Of a stretch of DNA of 64,000 nucleotides, positions 1-8,832 are shown piece after piece. The stretch spans positions 1-64,000 of the forward strand of contig JAFUOO010000022.1 in the NCBI GenBank assembly GCA_017472685.1, written 5' to 3'. The notes beneath the pieces were generated by a model. That model did no database searches, was not told where the DNA came from, and saw nothing but the letters and a program-made list of their open reading frames with translations. The number at the start of each line of letters is the position of its first letter. The first letter of the stretch is position 1. The position numbers and the translations under genes are program-made. The DNA is from Clostridia bacterium (lineage in GTDB: Bacteria > Bacillota > Clostridia > UMGS1883).

Positions 1-58
1 CAGACAGACAGACAACTGACGCTGTTATTTTTGAGTACAATAAATATCTAAAATTATA

Positions 59-107
59 AACCGTTTGAATAATAGGGATAAGTGTCCCCAAAATTCGAGC
101 GGTTTTT
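59..107 (+). terminator. Rho-independent terminator of an upstream gene outside the window
   Basis: AACCGTTTGAAT at 59-70 pairs with ATTCGAGCGGTT at 93-104 (12 pairs, two G-U). A second small stem, GGGA/TCCC, lies inside the loop, and a T run follows. The gene it ends lies left of the window; bases 1-58 hold no gene and only a short CAGA repeat at the very start. Confidence 0.6.
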
Positions 108-114
108 AATATTG

Positions 115-161
115 CCTTCCCCTCAAGGGGAAGGGGGACCGCGTGAGCGGTGGATGAGGTG
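115..161. repeat. Two-hairpin intergenic repeat
   Basis: CCTTCCCCT (115-123) pairs with AGGGGAAGG (126-134). It is followed by a second small palindrome, ACCGC-gtga-GCGGT, and the tail GGATGAGGTG. The same arrangement, a CCTTCCCC palindrome followed by a GC-rich palindrome and GGATGAGGTG, is one I recall as a dispersed repeat in Clostridia genomes. Only this one copy lies in the window, so the repeat status rests on prior knowledge. Confidence 0.5.
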
Positions 162-186
162 TAAATAAAAAGAAAGGATTGATTTT

Positions 187-3100
187 ATGAAAAAACTATT
201 GGCAATTATTTTAAGCTTGGTAATGGTAATGAGCTTTTTGCCCTCATTGAGCCTTACGGCTTTGGCGGCGGACGATTTGCAGGATACCGTAACAGGTGTT
301 ACCCTTACCGACAGTGACGGCGACGGGTACTACGAAATCAGCTCTGCTGATGAATTGGTTGCCTTTGCAAATCTTGTAAATACTGACTATAATGATATCA
401 ATATCGAATTGACAAAAGATATTGATATGACAGATAAAAAGTGGTCAACCATTATTTATGCGGGAACTATTGAGGGTGCAGGGCATACTATTTCAAACCT
501 TGAGATGATACCTACCGATATAGGATTATATGTAGCCGGATTTATGTATTCCGTGGGGGCAGAGGTAAGAAATATTACATTTGATAGTTGTACTGCAATT
601 ATATCAACAGAATATGACGAATTGTCCAGCGATTTTTATGTGGGCATTATTGCAGCAGCTTCAGAAGAAGGTTTAACATTAACAAACTGTTCGGCAGTAA
701 ACTGTATAGTTGAGCAGAACGCATTGGCAGACGGTCAGTTCAGTTATGCCGGTGGTTTGCTTGGTGCGGCAAATGCACCCCTTGATTTTGATAACTGCTC
801 TTTCCAGGGAGGTTATGTAAGCTCCGTAAATAACAGCCATCCCAGCTATGTTGGCGGTCTCGTAGGCGGTGTATGGGATTTTGGCGACGGACTTGAAATA
901 ACAAACAGCTTTTGTTCAGGCGACTTGGTGGGCAAGGGCACAGGTTATATAGCAGTGGGCGGTCTTGTGGGCTTGGACCAGCAGGAAGAAGGCGATCTGG
1001 TACATATTTATGAAAACTGCTATTTCAGCGGTGATATCACAAGTGACAATATGGCGGCAGGTCTTATCAGTGACTGCTGTACAAAGGCAACTGTTACAAA
1101 CTGTGCGGTGCTTTCCGAAAGTATTTCGGCACTCTACGGAGACCCCTTTATTTATGGTGAAGCGGCAGTTGTTGAATATTCCGATATTACAATCGGTGAA
1201 TATACAGAATCTGTCAACCAGGGCTCTACAGGTCACGAAGATTGGGTGAGCGGTCAGACAGGTACTGCCATAACTAAAGATGCTGCGGCAGCATATCAGA
1301 TAGCAGGCTTTAAGTCAAATCTTTACGGTGCACTGGCAGACGCAAGCGAAAATGTGACAATAACACTTTCACAGAACGAAGCGGTTAAGTATACGGCTGT
1401 TACAGATGTCGACGGCGAGTACAACTTTGGAAAGCAGGTACTTCCGGGAACATATACACTTAGCATTGCCGCAGATGCCGGATACGAGGCATACGAAGCA
1501 TCTGTTACGGTAAATTATGCAACAAACGAAGAACTTGATATCACCAGAGAGGCAGTAGAAGTTACTGCAACTTGGGCAACAATAGGTGCCGCTGCCGTGG
1601 AAGGTACAGACTATGCTGTTGACGCAAGCGGTAATTATACTGTTTACACAGCGGCAGGTCTGGCTAAAATTGCAAACATAGTAAACGGTGGCGACAGCCT
1701 TGAAGGCAAAACCGTAACACTTAATAACGATATTGATTTGCTCCAAGCAAATCTTACAGGTTATGGTGCAGACACTGTTACAGAGACAACAAGCTGGATT
1801 CCCATAACAGGCTTTTTGGGAACATTTGACGGTAACAGCAAGAAGATAGAAAACCTTTATGTTGTAACAGTTGATACAAATGCAGGCCTTTTTGGTACAA
1901 ATTCGGGTACTATTAAGAATCTTGAAATTGCAAGCGGTAAAATCAGCGGTGAGATTAAGAGTACTGACGGCGAAGTTTCCCTTGGTACGATAGCGGCGGT
2001 AAATGCAGGTATTATTGAAAACTGCGTTAACAGAGCAAGCGTTGAATTAAAGTCATCATCAACTACTTCTGTAGCTACAGTTTATGTGGGCGGTATTGTT
2101 GGTTTAACAAATACGGCATTGAATGACCTTGATATTTCAAAGGTAGTAAACTGTACAAATTACGGTGACGTAACAAGTGCGAGCGGCTCAGGTCTTGGTG
2201 TATACGGCGGCGGTATTGCAGGCTATAGCTACGGCGGACGTATTAACAACCAGGGAACACTGATTGAAAGCTGTACAAATAACGGCAACGTTAGCATAAC
2301 AGGTTGCAGAACGGCGCGAGCAGGCGGCATTACAGGTTATGCATACTCGGTGGCAAATATAGGTACTACAATACAGCAGTGTGCAAATAACGGTGATGTA
2401 ACGGGTAACGGCAGCTACTGCATGACAGGCGGTATCGTCGGCTACAATTACACAAGAAGCTATATTTATGATTGTTACAACACAGGGGATGTAACAGGTA
2501 TTAAAAATGTAGGCGGTATTTCCGGTTATTCCAGAGCTACTGTTGATAGCTGTTATAACATAGGTACAGTAACAACAACTGATACAAGTGCACAGATTGG
2601 CGGCGTTATAGGTAACAAGAACGGAGGAACAGTAACAAACTGCTATTATCTTGATGATAATGCCACTGTTTTAGGCGGTATTAAGGGTGCAGATGTGGCA
2701 GATTCTGCAGAGGTAAAGACCACAGCAGAATTTAACTCGGGCGAAGTTACATATTTCTTAAACGAGGGCGTTGCTGACGGCAGCCAGGTTTGGTATCAGA
2801 ATATTGGTACAGACGATTATCCCGTATTTGATGGTGATACTGTTTCTTACAACGAAACTGAAGATGCATACTACAATGTAAAGATATACAGCCTTGATTG
2901 GTCAGGTCCTTGTGATGTGGTAAATAAGCCCGAACTTGAGGTTGGTTATTTATTCCCCGAGGATGCAGAGATAACAAGCTACAGCATAGATATAACAAAT
3001 ATAATAAGCGGATGTGCTGTTACATATATGCAGACAGATGCCTCAGCAACAAAGATTGAATTTACAACAGTTGTAAAGGAAGAGCCTGCAACAGGTAAAT

Positions 3101-5568
3101 TTGCGGTTATTTTCCATACCACTAACTATGGCGATATTACTGTTGTAATCAATATTACTCTTACTGGTCAGTATATTGTTAATATTTCAGGTCTTACTGC
3201 AATGGATTCTCTATATAATGGCGAAGTAAATTACGGTTATACAGGTGCACCCGTGGGTACACTTACAAGCGGTGCAAAATATAGCGGCGGTTGGAATGTT
3301 GTATATACTGACAGCGAGGGTACAGTGCTTGACTCAGCACCTACAGAGGTTGGCTCATATACAGTTACATTCTCCGTATCCGACACAGAAAACTACAAGG
3401 GCAGTGCAAGCTATAAGTTTAGCATAATTGAAGAAGCGGAAGCAGTATACCAGGCAGAAGAAAACGGCGAATGGATAAACGCCGCATTTACAGAAGCCGT
3501 GGCAAAGGTATATGAAGGCGGAACAGTTAAGCTTCTTAAAAATATTAACGTAGAGTCAACAACTGTAATTGGCAAAAACGTGACAATTACAAGTAATGAT
3601 GCAGAAAACCCCGTAAGTATTACAACAGAGGTTGACGCACACAAATATTTATTGAATATAACTGCAGATGTAGTTATGGAAAACATTATTGTTGACGGCG
3701 GAAGTGCAAACGGCATTACAGCAACAAGAGCATTGATTGAAGTTAACAGTTCGGGTAAATTGACACTTAACGAAGGTGCAATTGTAAGAAATAATAACAA
3801 CACAACAACAAATGGCGCAGGTGGCGGTGTTTGCGTAAAACTTGGTGATTTGGTAATCAACGGCGGCTCTGTTACAGGTAACAAGGCATATAGTGGCGGC
3901 GGTGTAGCAGTAATGGCTGCAAGCTGTAAGGTTACATTAAGCGACGGCGAAATTTCAAATAATACTGCTACAAGAACAGCAAACGGTGGCGGTGGCGGTG
4001 TTTATGTTGCTGATGGTACATTTACAATGACAGGCGGTTCTATTAAAGACAACACAGCAACAAAATACGGCGGCGGCTTTTACAGCTATAACAGTGCAAC
4101 CGCAATATTCAATCTTGAAGGCGGCAGCATTACAGGCAACAGCGCAACAACCGGTGGCGGTATTTTCATAAACTCCGTTGCAAAGCTTAATGTTTCCGGC
4201 GGTAGTGTTACAGCTAACAGTGCAACAAACTTTGCAGGCGGTGTTGAATGTTCGCCCTTCTCGGTTATTACAATAACAGGTAATCCCGTAATTTCCGGAA
4301 ATACATCAGGCGAAGAAACAAACGGCGGCTTCTACCCCGATGGTCATGCAAGCTACGGATACCCCTCTATTTATGTGGGTGCTCTTACTGAAGGAGCAGA
4401 TGTTAACTTCTACACATGGCTTGAAGCTGACGGCTTTAAGGTTGCAAGTCCTGTTGAAAATTACACAATCACAGACAGTGATATGGCTAAAATGAGCTAT
4501 GAAAGCAGTACATATTACCTCAAGCTTGATGAAAGCGGAAACGTTGTTCTTGCAACAGGCGTAAATGTTACTGTTGATGGCGAAAGTGTTACAACAGACG
4601 GTTATATCGTACTCGGTATTGACAATGGCGACGGTACATACTCACTTCCTGCTAATGTTGTAGGCTACTACATGAATGACGATTTTGTTGACGCAGGTAA
4701 ATACGCTGTAGTTGGCGGTGAGGTTATCAATACAGTTGGCTTTAACGTGACGATGGTTAATGGTGCACAGGTCAGATACGGTGGTGGACTTGACGAAAAC
4801 GGCAAGGTAAAGGCAGGCAACGGCTTACGCTTCCTGGCTGAAGTAGACAGAAGTAATTTTGATGCAACTGCCTACGGCATGAGGATAACAGCCGAGGGCA
4901 GCAGTGCGGAAACAATTGTTGCTGCCGAAAAGTGGCAGAATGACACAACCTTCTCTGTTGCAATTACCGACATGGCAGAGAGCAACTACATCCGTAAGTT
5001 TACTGCAACACCGTATGTTGTGGTAACATACGATGACGGCACCGAAAAAACCATTTACGGTACAGATACAGTTACCAGAAGCATTTACCAGGTAGCAGCA
5101 GGGCTTCTTAAGGACGAAACACAGCTCGGCTACGGACTTAGCGATGTTTTAAATGCCTATGCAAACCAGAGTGGTATCCGTCTTGTGGTTAAGGATGGCG
5201 AATTAAAGGCTAACACAAGCTACACCGCAAAGGGTGCTTATGAATTAACAGAGAATGAGCTCCACTTTGCAGTGAGCGATGCGGCATATGATGCTGCAGG
5301 TAATAAGTACAGCGTTATTCTTACTGCAGTAGGTAATGCGGAAATTATTACGGATAATAATTACTGGTACGAATATATCCGTATCAACAACAATAATTCC
5401 CTTATAAAGGATAAGGTGACAGTTGAAAAGGTAGAAGACAACGACAAGGCTGTTAAGGTTACATTTGCGGCAGACGGTCTTATTGAAAGACCATCTGATA
5501 GTAACGACAACACAACCCCCGACGATAATGACGATGGCTTTGACGGCGAAACAGAAGGCTTTAACTGA
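187..5568 (+). CDS. Giant secreted GLUG-repeat / beta-helix surface protein
   Basis: Predicted extracellular protein of 1793 residues; its substrate or partner is unknown. A signal peptide covers residues 1-28 (basic start, hydrophobic core, TALAA cleavage region). Residues of about 40-340 and 480-900 carry many GLUG-like motifs (GGLVG, GGIVG, GGITGY, GGISGY), a repeat found in surface adhesins. An Ig-like/MBG-type module lies near 1015-1080, and a glycine-rich right-handed beta-helix near 1120-1390 (repeated GGSIT-GN-A blocks). Residues of about 1516-1768 form a module also present in the GH105 protein at 36294. The C-terminus is a short acidic Asp/Thr/Pro tail with no LPXTG or SLH anchor. 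The start is supported by AGAAAGGAT upstream. An adhesin or glycan-binding role is inference. Confidence 0.85.
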   Translation: MKKLLAIILSLVMVMSFLPSLSLTALAADDLQDTVTGVTLTDSDGDGYYEISSADELVAFANLVNTDYNDINIELTKDIDMTDKKWSTIIYAGTIEGAGHTISNLEMIPTDIGLYVAGFMYSVGAEVRNITFDSCTAIISTEYDELSSDFYVGIIAAASEEGLTLTNCSAVNCIVEQNALADGQFSYAGGLLGAANAPLDFDNCSFQGGYVSSVNNSHPSYVGGLVGGVWDFGDGLEITNSFCSGDLVGKGTGYIAVGGLVGLDQQEEGDLVHIYENCYFSGDITSDNMAAGLISDCCTKATVTNCAVLSESISALYGDPFIYGEAAVVEYSDITIGEYTESVNQGSTGHEDWVSGQTGTAITKDAAAAYQIAGFKSNLYGALADASENVTITLSQNEAVKYTAVTDVDGEYNFGKQVLPGTYTLSIAADAGYEAYEASVTVNYATNEELDITREAVEVTATWATIGAAAVEGTDYAVDASGNYTVYTAAGLAKIANIVNGGDSLEGKTVTLNNDIDLLQANLTGYGADTVTETTSWIPITGFLGTFDGNSKKIENLYVVTVDTNAGLFGTNSGTIKNLEIASGKISGEIKSTDGEVSLGTIAAVNAGIIENCVNRASVELKSSSTTSVATVYVGGIVGLTNTALNDLDISKVVNCTNYGDVTSASGSGLGVYGGGIAGYSYGGRINNQGTLIESCTNNGNVSITGCRTARAGGITGYAYSVANIGTTIQQCANNGDVTGNGSYCMTGGIVGYNYTRSYIYDCYNTGDVTGIKNVGGISGYSRATVDSCYNIGTVTTTDTSAQIGGVIGNKNGGTVTNCYYLDDNATVLGGIKGADVADSAEVKTTAEFNSGEVTYFLNEGVADGSQVWYQNIGTDDYPVFDGDTVSYNETEDAYYNVKIYSLDWSGPCDVVNKPELEVGYLFPEDAEITSYSIDITNIISGCAVTYMQTDASATKIEFTTVVKEEPATGKFAVIFHTTNYGDITVVINITLTGQYIVNISGLTAMDSLYNGEVNYGYTGAPVGTLTSGAKYSGGWNVVYTDSEGTVLDSAPTEVGSYTVTFSVSDTENYKGSASYKFSIIEEAEAVYQAEENGEWINAAFTEAVAKVYEGGTVKLLKNINVESTTVIGKNVTITSNDAENPVSITTEVDAHKYLLNITADVVMENIIVDGGSANGITATRALIEVNSSGKLTLNEGAIVRNNNNTTTNGAGGGVCVKLGDLVINGGSVTGNKAYSGGGVAVMAASCKVTLSDGEISNNTATRTANGGGGGVYVADGTFTMTGGSIKDNTATKYGGGFYSYNSATAIFNLEGGSITGNSATTGGGIFINSVAKLNVSGGSVTANSATNFAGGVECSPFSVITITGNPVISGNTSGEETNGGFYPDGHASYGYPSIYVGALTEGADVNFYTWLEADGFKVASPVENYTITDSDMAKMSYESSTYYLKLDESGNVVLATGVNVTVDGESVTTDGYIVLGIDNGDGTYSLPANVVGYYMNDDFVDAGKYAVVGGEVINTVGFNVTMVNGAQVRYGGGLDENGKVKAGNGLRFLAEVDRSNFDATAYGMRITAEGSSAETIVAAEKWQNDTTFSVAITDMAESNYIRKFTATPYVVVTYDDGTEKTIYGTDTVTRSIYQVAAGLLKDETQLGYGLSDVLNAYANQSGIRLVVKDGELKANTSYTAKGAYELTENELHFAVSDAAYDAAGNKYSVILTAVGNAEIITDNNYWYEYIRINNNNSLIKDKVTVEKVEDNDKAVKVTFAADGLIERPSDSNDNTTPDDNDDGFDGETEGFN

Positions 5569-5596
5569 TTAACCCAAAACTTAATATTTCTCCAAA

Positions 5597-5628
5597 ACAA
5601 AAAGGCAGTCATTGACTGCCTTTTTGTT
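5597..5628 (+). terminator. Rho-independent terminator
   Basis: AAAAAGGCAGTC pairs with GACTGCCTTTTT across a three-base loop and a T run follows. It ends the giant surface-protein gene and separates it from pcrA. Confidence 0.85.
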
Positions 5629-5629
5629 G

Positions 5630-5658
5630 TTGAAAGAATAAATATAATGTGATATAAT
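5630..5658 (+). promoter_or_regulatory. SigA-type promoter of pcrA
   Basis: TTGAAA at 5630-5635 and TATAAT at 5653-5658 are separated by 17 bases. The site lies just after the preceding terminator and 40 bases before the pcrA start. Confidence 0.7.
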
Positions 5659-5698
5659 ACAAAAAGATATGATTGAATGGAGTAATAGGTGAAATTTT

Positions 5699-7903
5699 AT
5701 GAGTTTACTTGACGGATTAAATAATATGCAGCGCGAAGCTGCCGAGCGAACAGAGGGTCCTTTATTGGTCCTTGCAGGTGCGGGAAGCGGTAAAACACGA
5801 GTGCTTACATACCGCATTGCACACATGATTGAAAAGGGCGTACAGCCCTGGAACATACTTGCAATTACCTTCACAAACAAAGCCGCGCGTGAAATGGCAG
5901 AAAGAGTTGAAAAGCTCATCGGCGAAGATGCTAAGGATATGTGGGTCAAAACCTTCCACTCTGCCTGCGTGAGGATTTTAAGGCGTGATATTGATAAATT
6001 AGGCTTTGACAAAAGCTTCAATATTATCGACGCTGACGACCAGAAAACATTGGTTAAGGAATGCCTGAAGGAATTAAACCTTGACGACAAGATTTTCACC
6101 CCCAAGGGTGTTATGGCGGAAATTTCCTCGGCTAAGGATTCCTTAAAGCTGCCCGTGGAATACGCAAAGAGCGTTTCTGGCGACTATCGCTTAGAAAAAA
6201 TCGCCCGTGTGTACGAGCTTTATCAGGAAAAGCTTAAGGTTTCCAACTGCCTTGACTTTGATGATTTAATCATACAGACAGTAAGGCTTTTTATGATAAA
6301 CCGCGATGTTTTAGAGTATTACCAGAACAAGTTCCGCTATATTCTTGTTGACGAGTATCAGGACACAAACAATGCACAGAATATACTTATCATGCTTCTG
6401 GCAAAGAGTCACAGAAACTTATGCGTTGTAGGTGACGACGACCAGAGCATTTACAAGTTCCGCGGCGCCAACATTGAAAACATTCTTAACTTTGAAAAAA
6501 TGTTCCCCGATGCCCACGTTGTACGCTTGGAGCAGAACTATCGCTCCACACAGAACATTCTTGATGCGGCAAACAGCGTTATCAGAAATAACCTGGGCAG
6601 AAAGGGTAAAAACCTTTGGACAGACCAGGGCGAGGGCGAAAAGATACTTATTCATCGTGAGATGAATGAGCAGGAGGAGGCAAGCTACATTTCCTCGGAA
6701 ATAGGCAGGCTTTACCGCGACGGCTACAAGTATTCCGACATTGCAATACTCTACCGCAACAACTCCCTTACCAGAAGCTTAGAAACAATGTTCATGCGTG
6801 ACAACATTCCCTACGAGCTTCTTGCAGGCAGAAAGTTCTACGACCGTATGGAAATAAGGGACATGGTTGCGTACTTGCGCCTTGCTAAAAACCCCGACGA
6901 TGACATGAGCCTCAAGCGCATTATAAACACACCCGGCAGAAAAATAGGCAAAACAACCGTTGACACCATCAGCGAAACTGCCTATCGTGAAGGCACAAGC
7001 GTGTTTAAATCGCTTCAGAGCCATAAGGACGAAATCAAAACAAACCTCAGAGAGTTTGTTGACTTGATGGAAGATATTATCGACAAAAAGAACTCTCTTA
7101 AGGTGGACGAGTTTGTAAACTACGTTTACGAAAAGACAGGCTACCGTGAGCACCTTGAAAAAGACGAAAAGGCAGAGGACAGACAGGCAAACGTGGGCGA
7201 ATTGATTTCAGGTGCAAAAACCTTCCTCGACACCATGGAGAACGCCACCTTTGACGAATACATGGACAACATTGCCCTTGTAAGTGACCTTGACAGCTAT
7301 GACGAAAGCGGCGAAGCAAAGGACAAGTGCACCCTCATGACAATGCACTCTGCAAAGGGATTGGAATTCCCCGTGGTATTTATCTTAGGTGTGGACGAGG
7401 GCATTTTCCCATCCTTTATGAGCATTTACGATGCAAGCGAGCTTGAAGAGGAGCGCCGTCTTTGCTATGTTGGCATAACTCGTGCACGCAAAAAGCTCTA
7501 CATTACAGGCGCGTTTTCACGAACAGTTTACGGAAAAACCTCGCCCTATCAGAAGAGCCGCTTTTTAGAGGAAATACCCGAAACTGTGTATGAATACAGC
7601 GAAAAGTCGCCCTTTACAAGAAATAGTTCCTTCGGCTCTTTTGAGGATGATTTCGGCTTTGCACCCATTGAAAGAAAGCCAAGAATTGAAACTACAACAC
7701 TTCTTCCCAAAAAGGAAAGCAAGATGGAATTAACAGGCAATATAACCTTTAAGGTGGGCGACAGAGTAAAACACAAAAAGTTTGGTGCGGGGCTTATTAC
7801 CGCCGCCGAAAATGTGGGCAACGATGTGCGCTACGAAATTGCCTTCGACAGCGTTGGCACAAAAAATCTTTTAGGCTTATACGCCAAATTAGAAAAGGAG
7901 TAA
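5699..7903 (+). CDS. pcrA: ATP-dependent 3'-5' DNA helicase PcrA/UvrD
   Basis: Superfamily 1A helicase of 734 residues that unwinds DNA in nucleotide-excision repair and clears replication and recombination intermediates in the cytoplasm. Walker A is GAGSGKT (27-33). VDEYQD (about 217-222) is Walker B, GDDDQSIYKFRGA is motif III, QNYRST is motif IV, TMHSAKGLEF (about 547) is motif V and VGITRARKK (about 590) is motif VI. The last 50 residues (FKVGDRVKHKKFGAG) match the PcrA C-terminal Tudor-like RNA-polymerase-binding domain, which favours PcrA over UvrD or Rep. The length is normal for the family. The downstream methyltransferase starts 4 bases after the stop, so the two are probably co-transcribed. 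Confidence 0.96.
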   Translation: MSLLDGLNNMQREAAERTEGPLLVLAGAGSGKTRVLTYRIAHMIEKGVQPWNILAITFTNKAAREMAERVEKLIGEDAKDMWVKTFHSACVRILRRDIDKLGFDKSFNIIDADDQKTLVKECLKELNLDDKIFTPKGVMAEISSAKDSLKLPVEYAKSVSGDYRLEKIARVYELYQEKLKVSNCLDFDDLIIQTVRLFMINRDVLEYYQNKFRYILVDEYQDTNNAQNILIMLLAKSHRNLCVVGDDDQSIYKFRGANIENILNFEKMFPDAHVVRLEQNYRSTQNILDAANSVIRNNLGRKGKNLWTDQGEGEKILIHREMNEQEEASYISSEIGRLYRDGYKYSDIAILYRNNSLTRSLETMFMRDNIPYELLAGRKFYDRMEIRDMVAYLRLAKNPDDDMSLKRIINTPGRKIGKTTVDTISETAYREGTSVFKSLQSHKDEIKTNLREFVDLMEDIIDKKNSLKVDEFVNYVYEKTGYREHLEKDEKAEDRQANVGELISGAKTFLDTMENATFDEYMDNIALVSDLDSYDESGEAKDKCTLMTMHSAKGLEFPVVFILGVDEGIFPSFMSIYDASELEEERRLCYVGITRARKKLYITGAFSRTVYGKTSPYQKSRFLEEIPETVYEYSEKSPFTRNSSFGSFEDDFGFAPIERKPRIETTTLLPKKESKMELTGNITFKVGDRVKHKKFGAGLITAAENVGNDVRYEIAFDSVGTKNLLGLYAKLEKE

Positions 7904-7907
7904 TCCT

Positions 7908-8660
7908 ATGTATCAGGATTTTGCATATTTATACGATGCACTGCAGCAGGATGTGCCCTATGAACAGTTTGTAGAGTATTATGTAAAAATAATTGAAAAA
8001 TTCGGCGGAGAAAAGGGCTTGTGCCTTGACCTTGGCTGCGGCACAGGCAACATGAGCATGCTGCTTGACGCTCTGGGCTTTGATGTAATAGGGGTTGACT
8101 CCTCTGTGGACATGCTTGAGGTTGCACGTGAAAAGGCAATGGAGGAGGAGAGAAGCATTCTCTTCTTAAACCAGGACATGACGCAGTTTGAGCTCTACGG
8201 CACCGTGGCGACTGTTGTTTCAACATTGGACTGCATTAACTATATAACCGACAAGGAGGCACTCCTTAAGGTTTTCAAGCTTGTGAACAACTATCTTGAC
8301 CCAAAAGGCTTATTTATATTTGACATAAATTCCGAGTATAAGCTTGAGCATATCTTAGGCGACAACACCTATGTCAGCGACGACGAGGACATTTTCTATT
8401 CCTGGCAGAACAACTACGACAAGGAAAGTAAAATATGCACCTTTGATTTAACATTTTTTGAAAAGGACGAGGATGTGTATTACCGCTACGACGAAACTCA
8501 CTATGAGAGAGCCTACAGCGTGGATGAAATAACCGAGCTTCTCACTAAAGCAGGGCTGGAGGTTGTTGCGGTTTACGACAACCTCAGTTTTAATGCACCC
8601 AATGAAAAAAGCGAACGCATTTTCTTTGTAGCACGTGAGACTACAAAGAATGCAGAATAA
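7908..8660 (+). CDS. Class I SAM-dependent methyltransferase, substrate unknown
   Basis: Cytoplasmic methyltransferase of 250 residues. The SAM-binding motif I is LDLGCGTGN at residues 40-48, followed by an acidic residue in VDSSVDMLEVA (motif post-I) and a Rossmann-type strand order through residue 150. The C-terminal part resembles the small-molecule methyltransferases that follow repair or housekeeping genes in Clostridia. The substrate cannot be read from the sequence. The ribosome site AAGGAG overlaps the end of pcrA and the gap is 4 bases, so the gene is translated from the pcrA transcript. Its stop lies only 11 bases from a palindrome array, which could act as a 3' processing or termination structure. 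Confidence 0.85.
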   Translation: MYQDFAYLYDALQQDVPYEQFVEYYVKIIEKFGGEKGLCLDLGCGTGNMSMLLDALGFDVIGVDSSVDMLEVAREKAMEEERSILFLNQDMTQFELYGTVATVVSTLDCINYITDKEALLKVFKLVNNYLDPKGLFIFDINSEYKLEHILGDNTYVSDDEDIFYSWQNNYDKESKICTFDLTFFEKDEDVYYRYDETHYERAYSVDEITELLTKAGLEVVAVYDNLSFNAPNEKSERIFFVARETTKNAE

Positions 8661-8671
8661 GTAACAATAAC

Positions 8672-8786
8672 GTCAGGCAATGCCTGACATATCGCATTTG
8701 CCGTAGGCAAATATATCGCACCCGACGGGTATATCGCGTGCGGAGCACATATCACATTGCCACCAAATGCTGAAATTTGTGGCAAT
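8672..8786. repeat. ATATCG-linked palindrome array 1
   Basis: Five consecutive hairpins of unrelated sequence are joined by a constant linker. In order they are GTCAGGC-aat-GCCTGAC, ATTTGCC-gta-GGCAAAT, ACCC-gac-GGGT, GTGC-gga-GCAC and a longer one, ATTGCCAC-cAAAT with ATTTGTGGCAAT. The linkers read CATATCGC, TATATCGC or CATATCAC, all in one orientation. The array fills the gap between the methyltransferase and the BaiN-like gene. It has no T run and no coding potential. The same design recurs at 23020 and 42159. Confidence 0.85.
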
Positions 8787-8832
8787 CAACAAACAATGTT
8801 GAATGAAGCCTGCGAGATGGAGGTTAAGACTT

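Noticed and set aside
1-20. CAGA microsatellite as a meaningful repeat
   Set aside because: Only three copies at the very edge of the window; too short to interpret.
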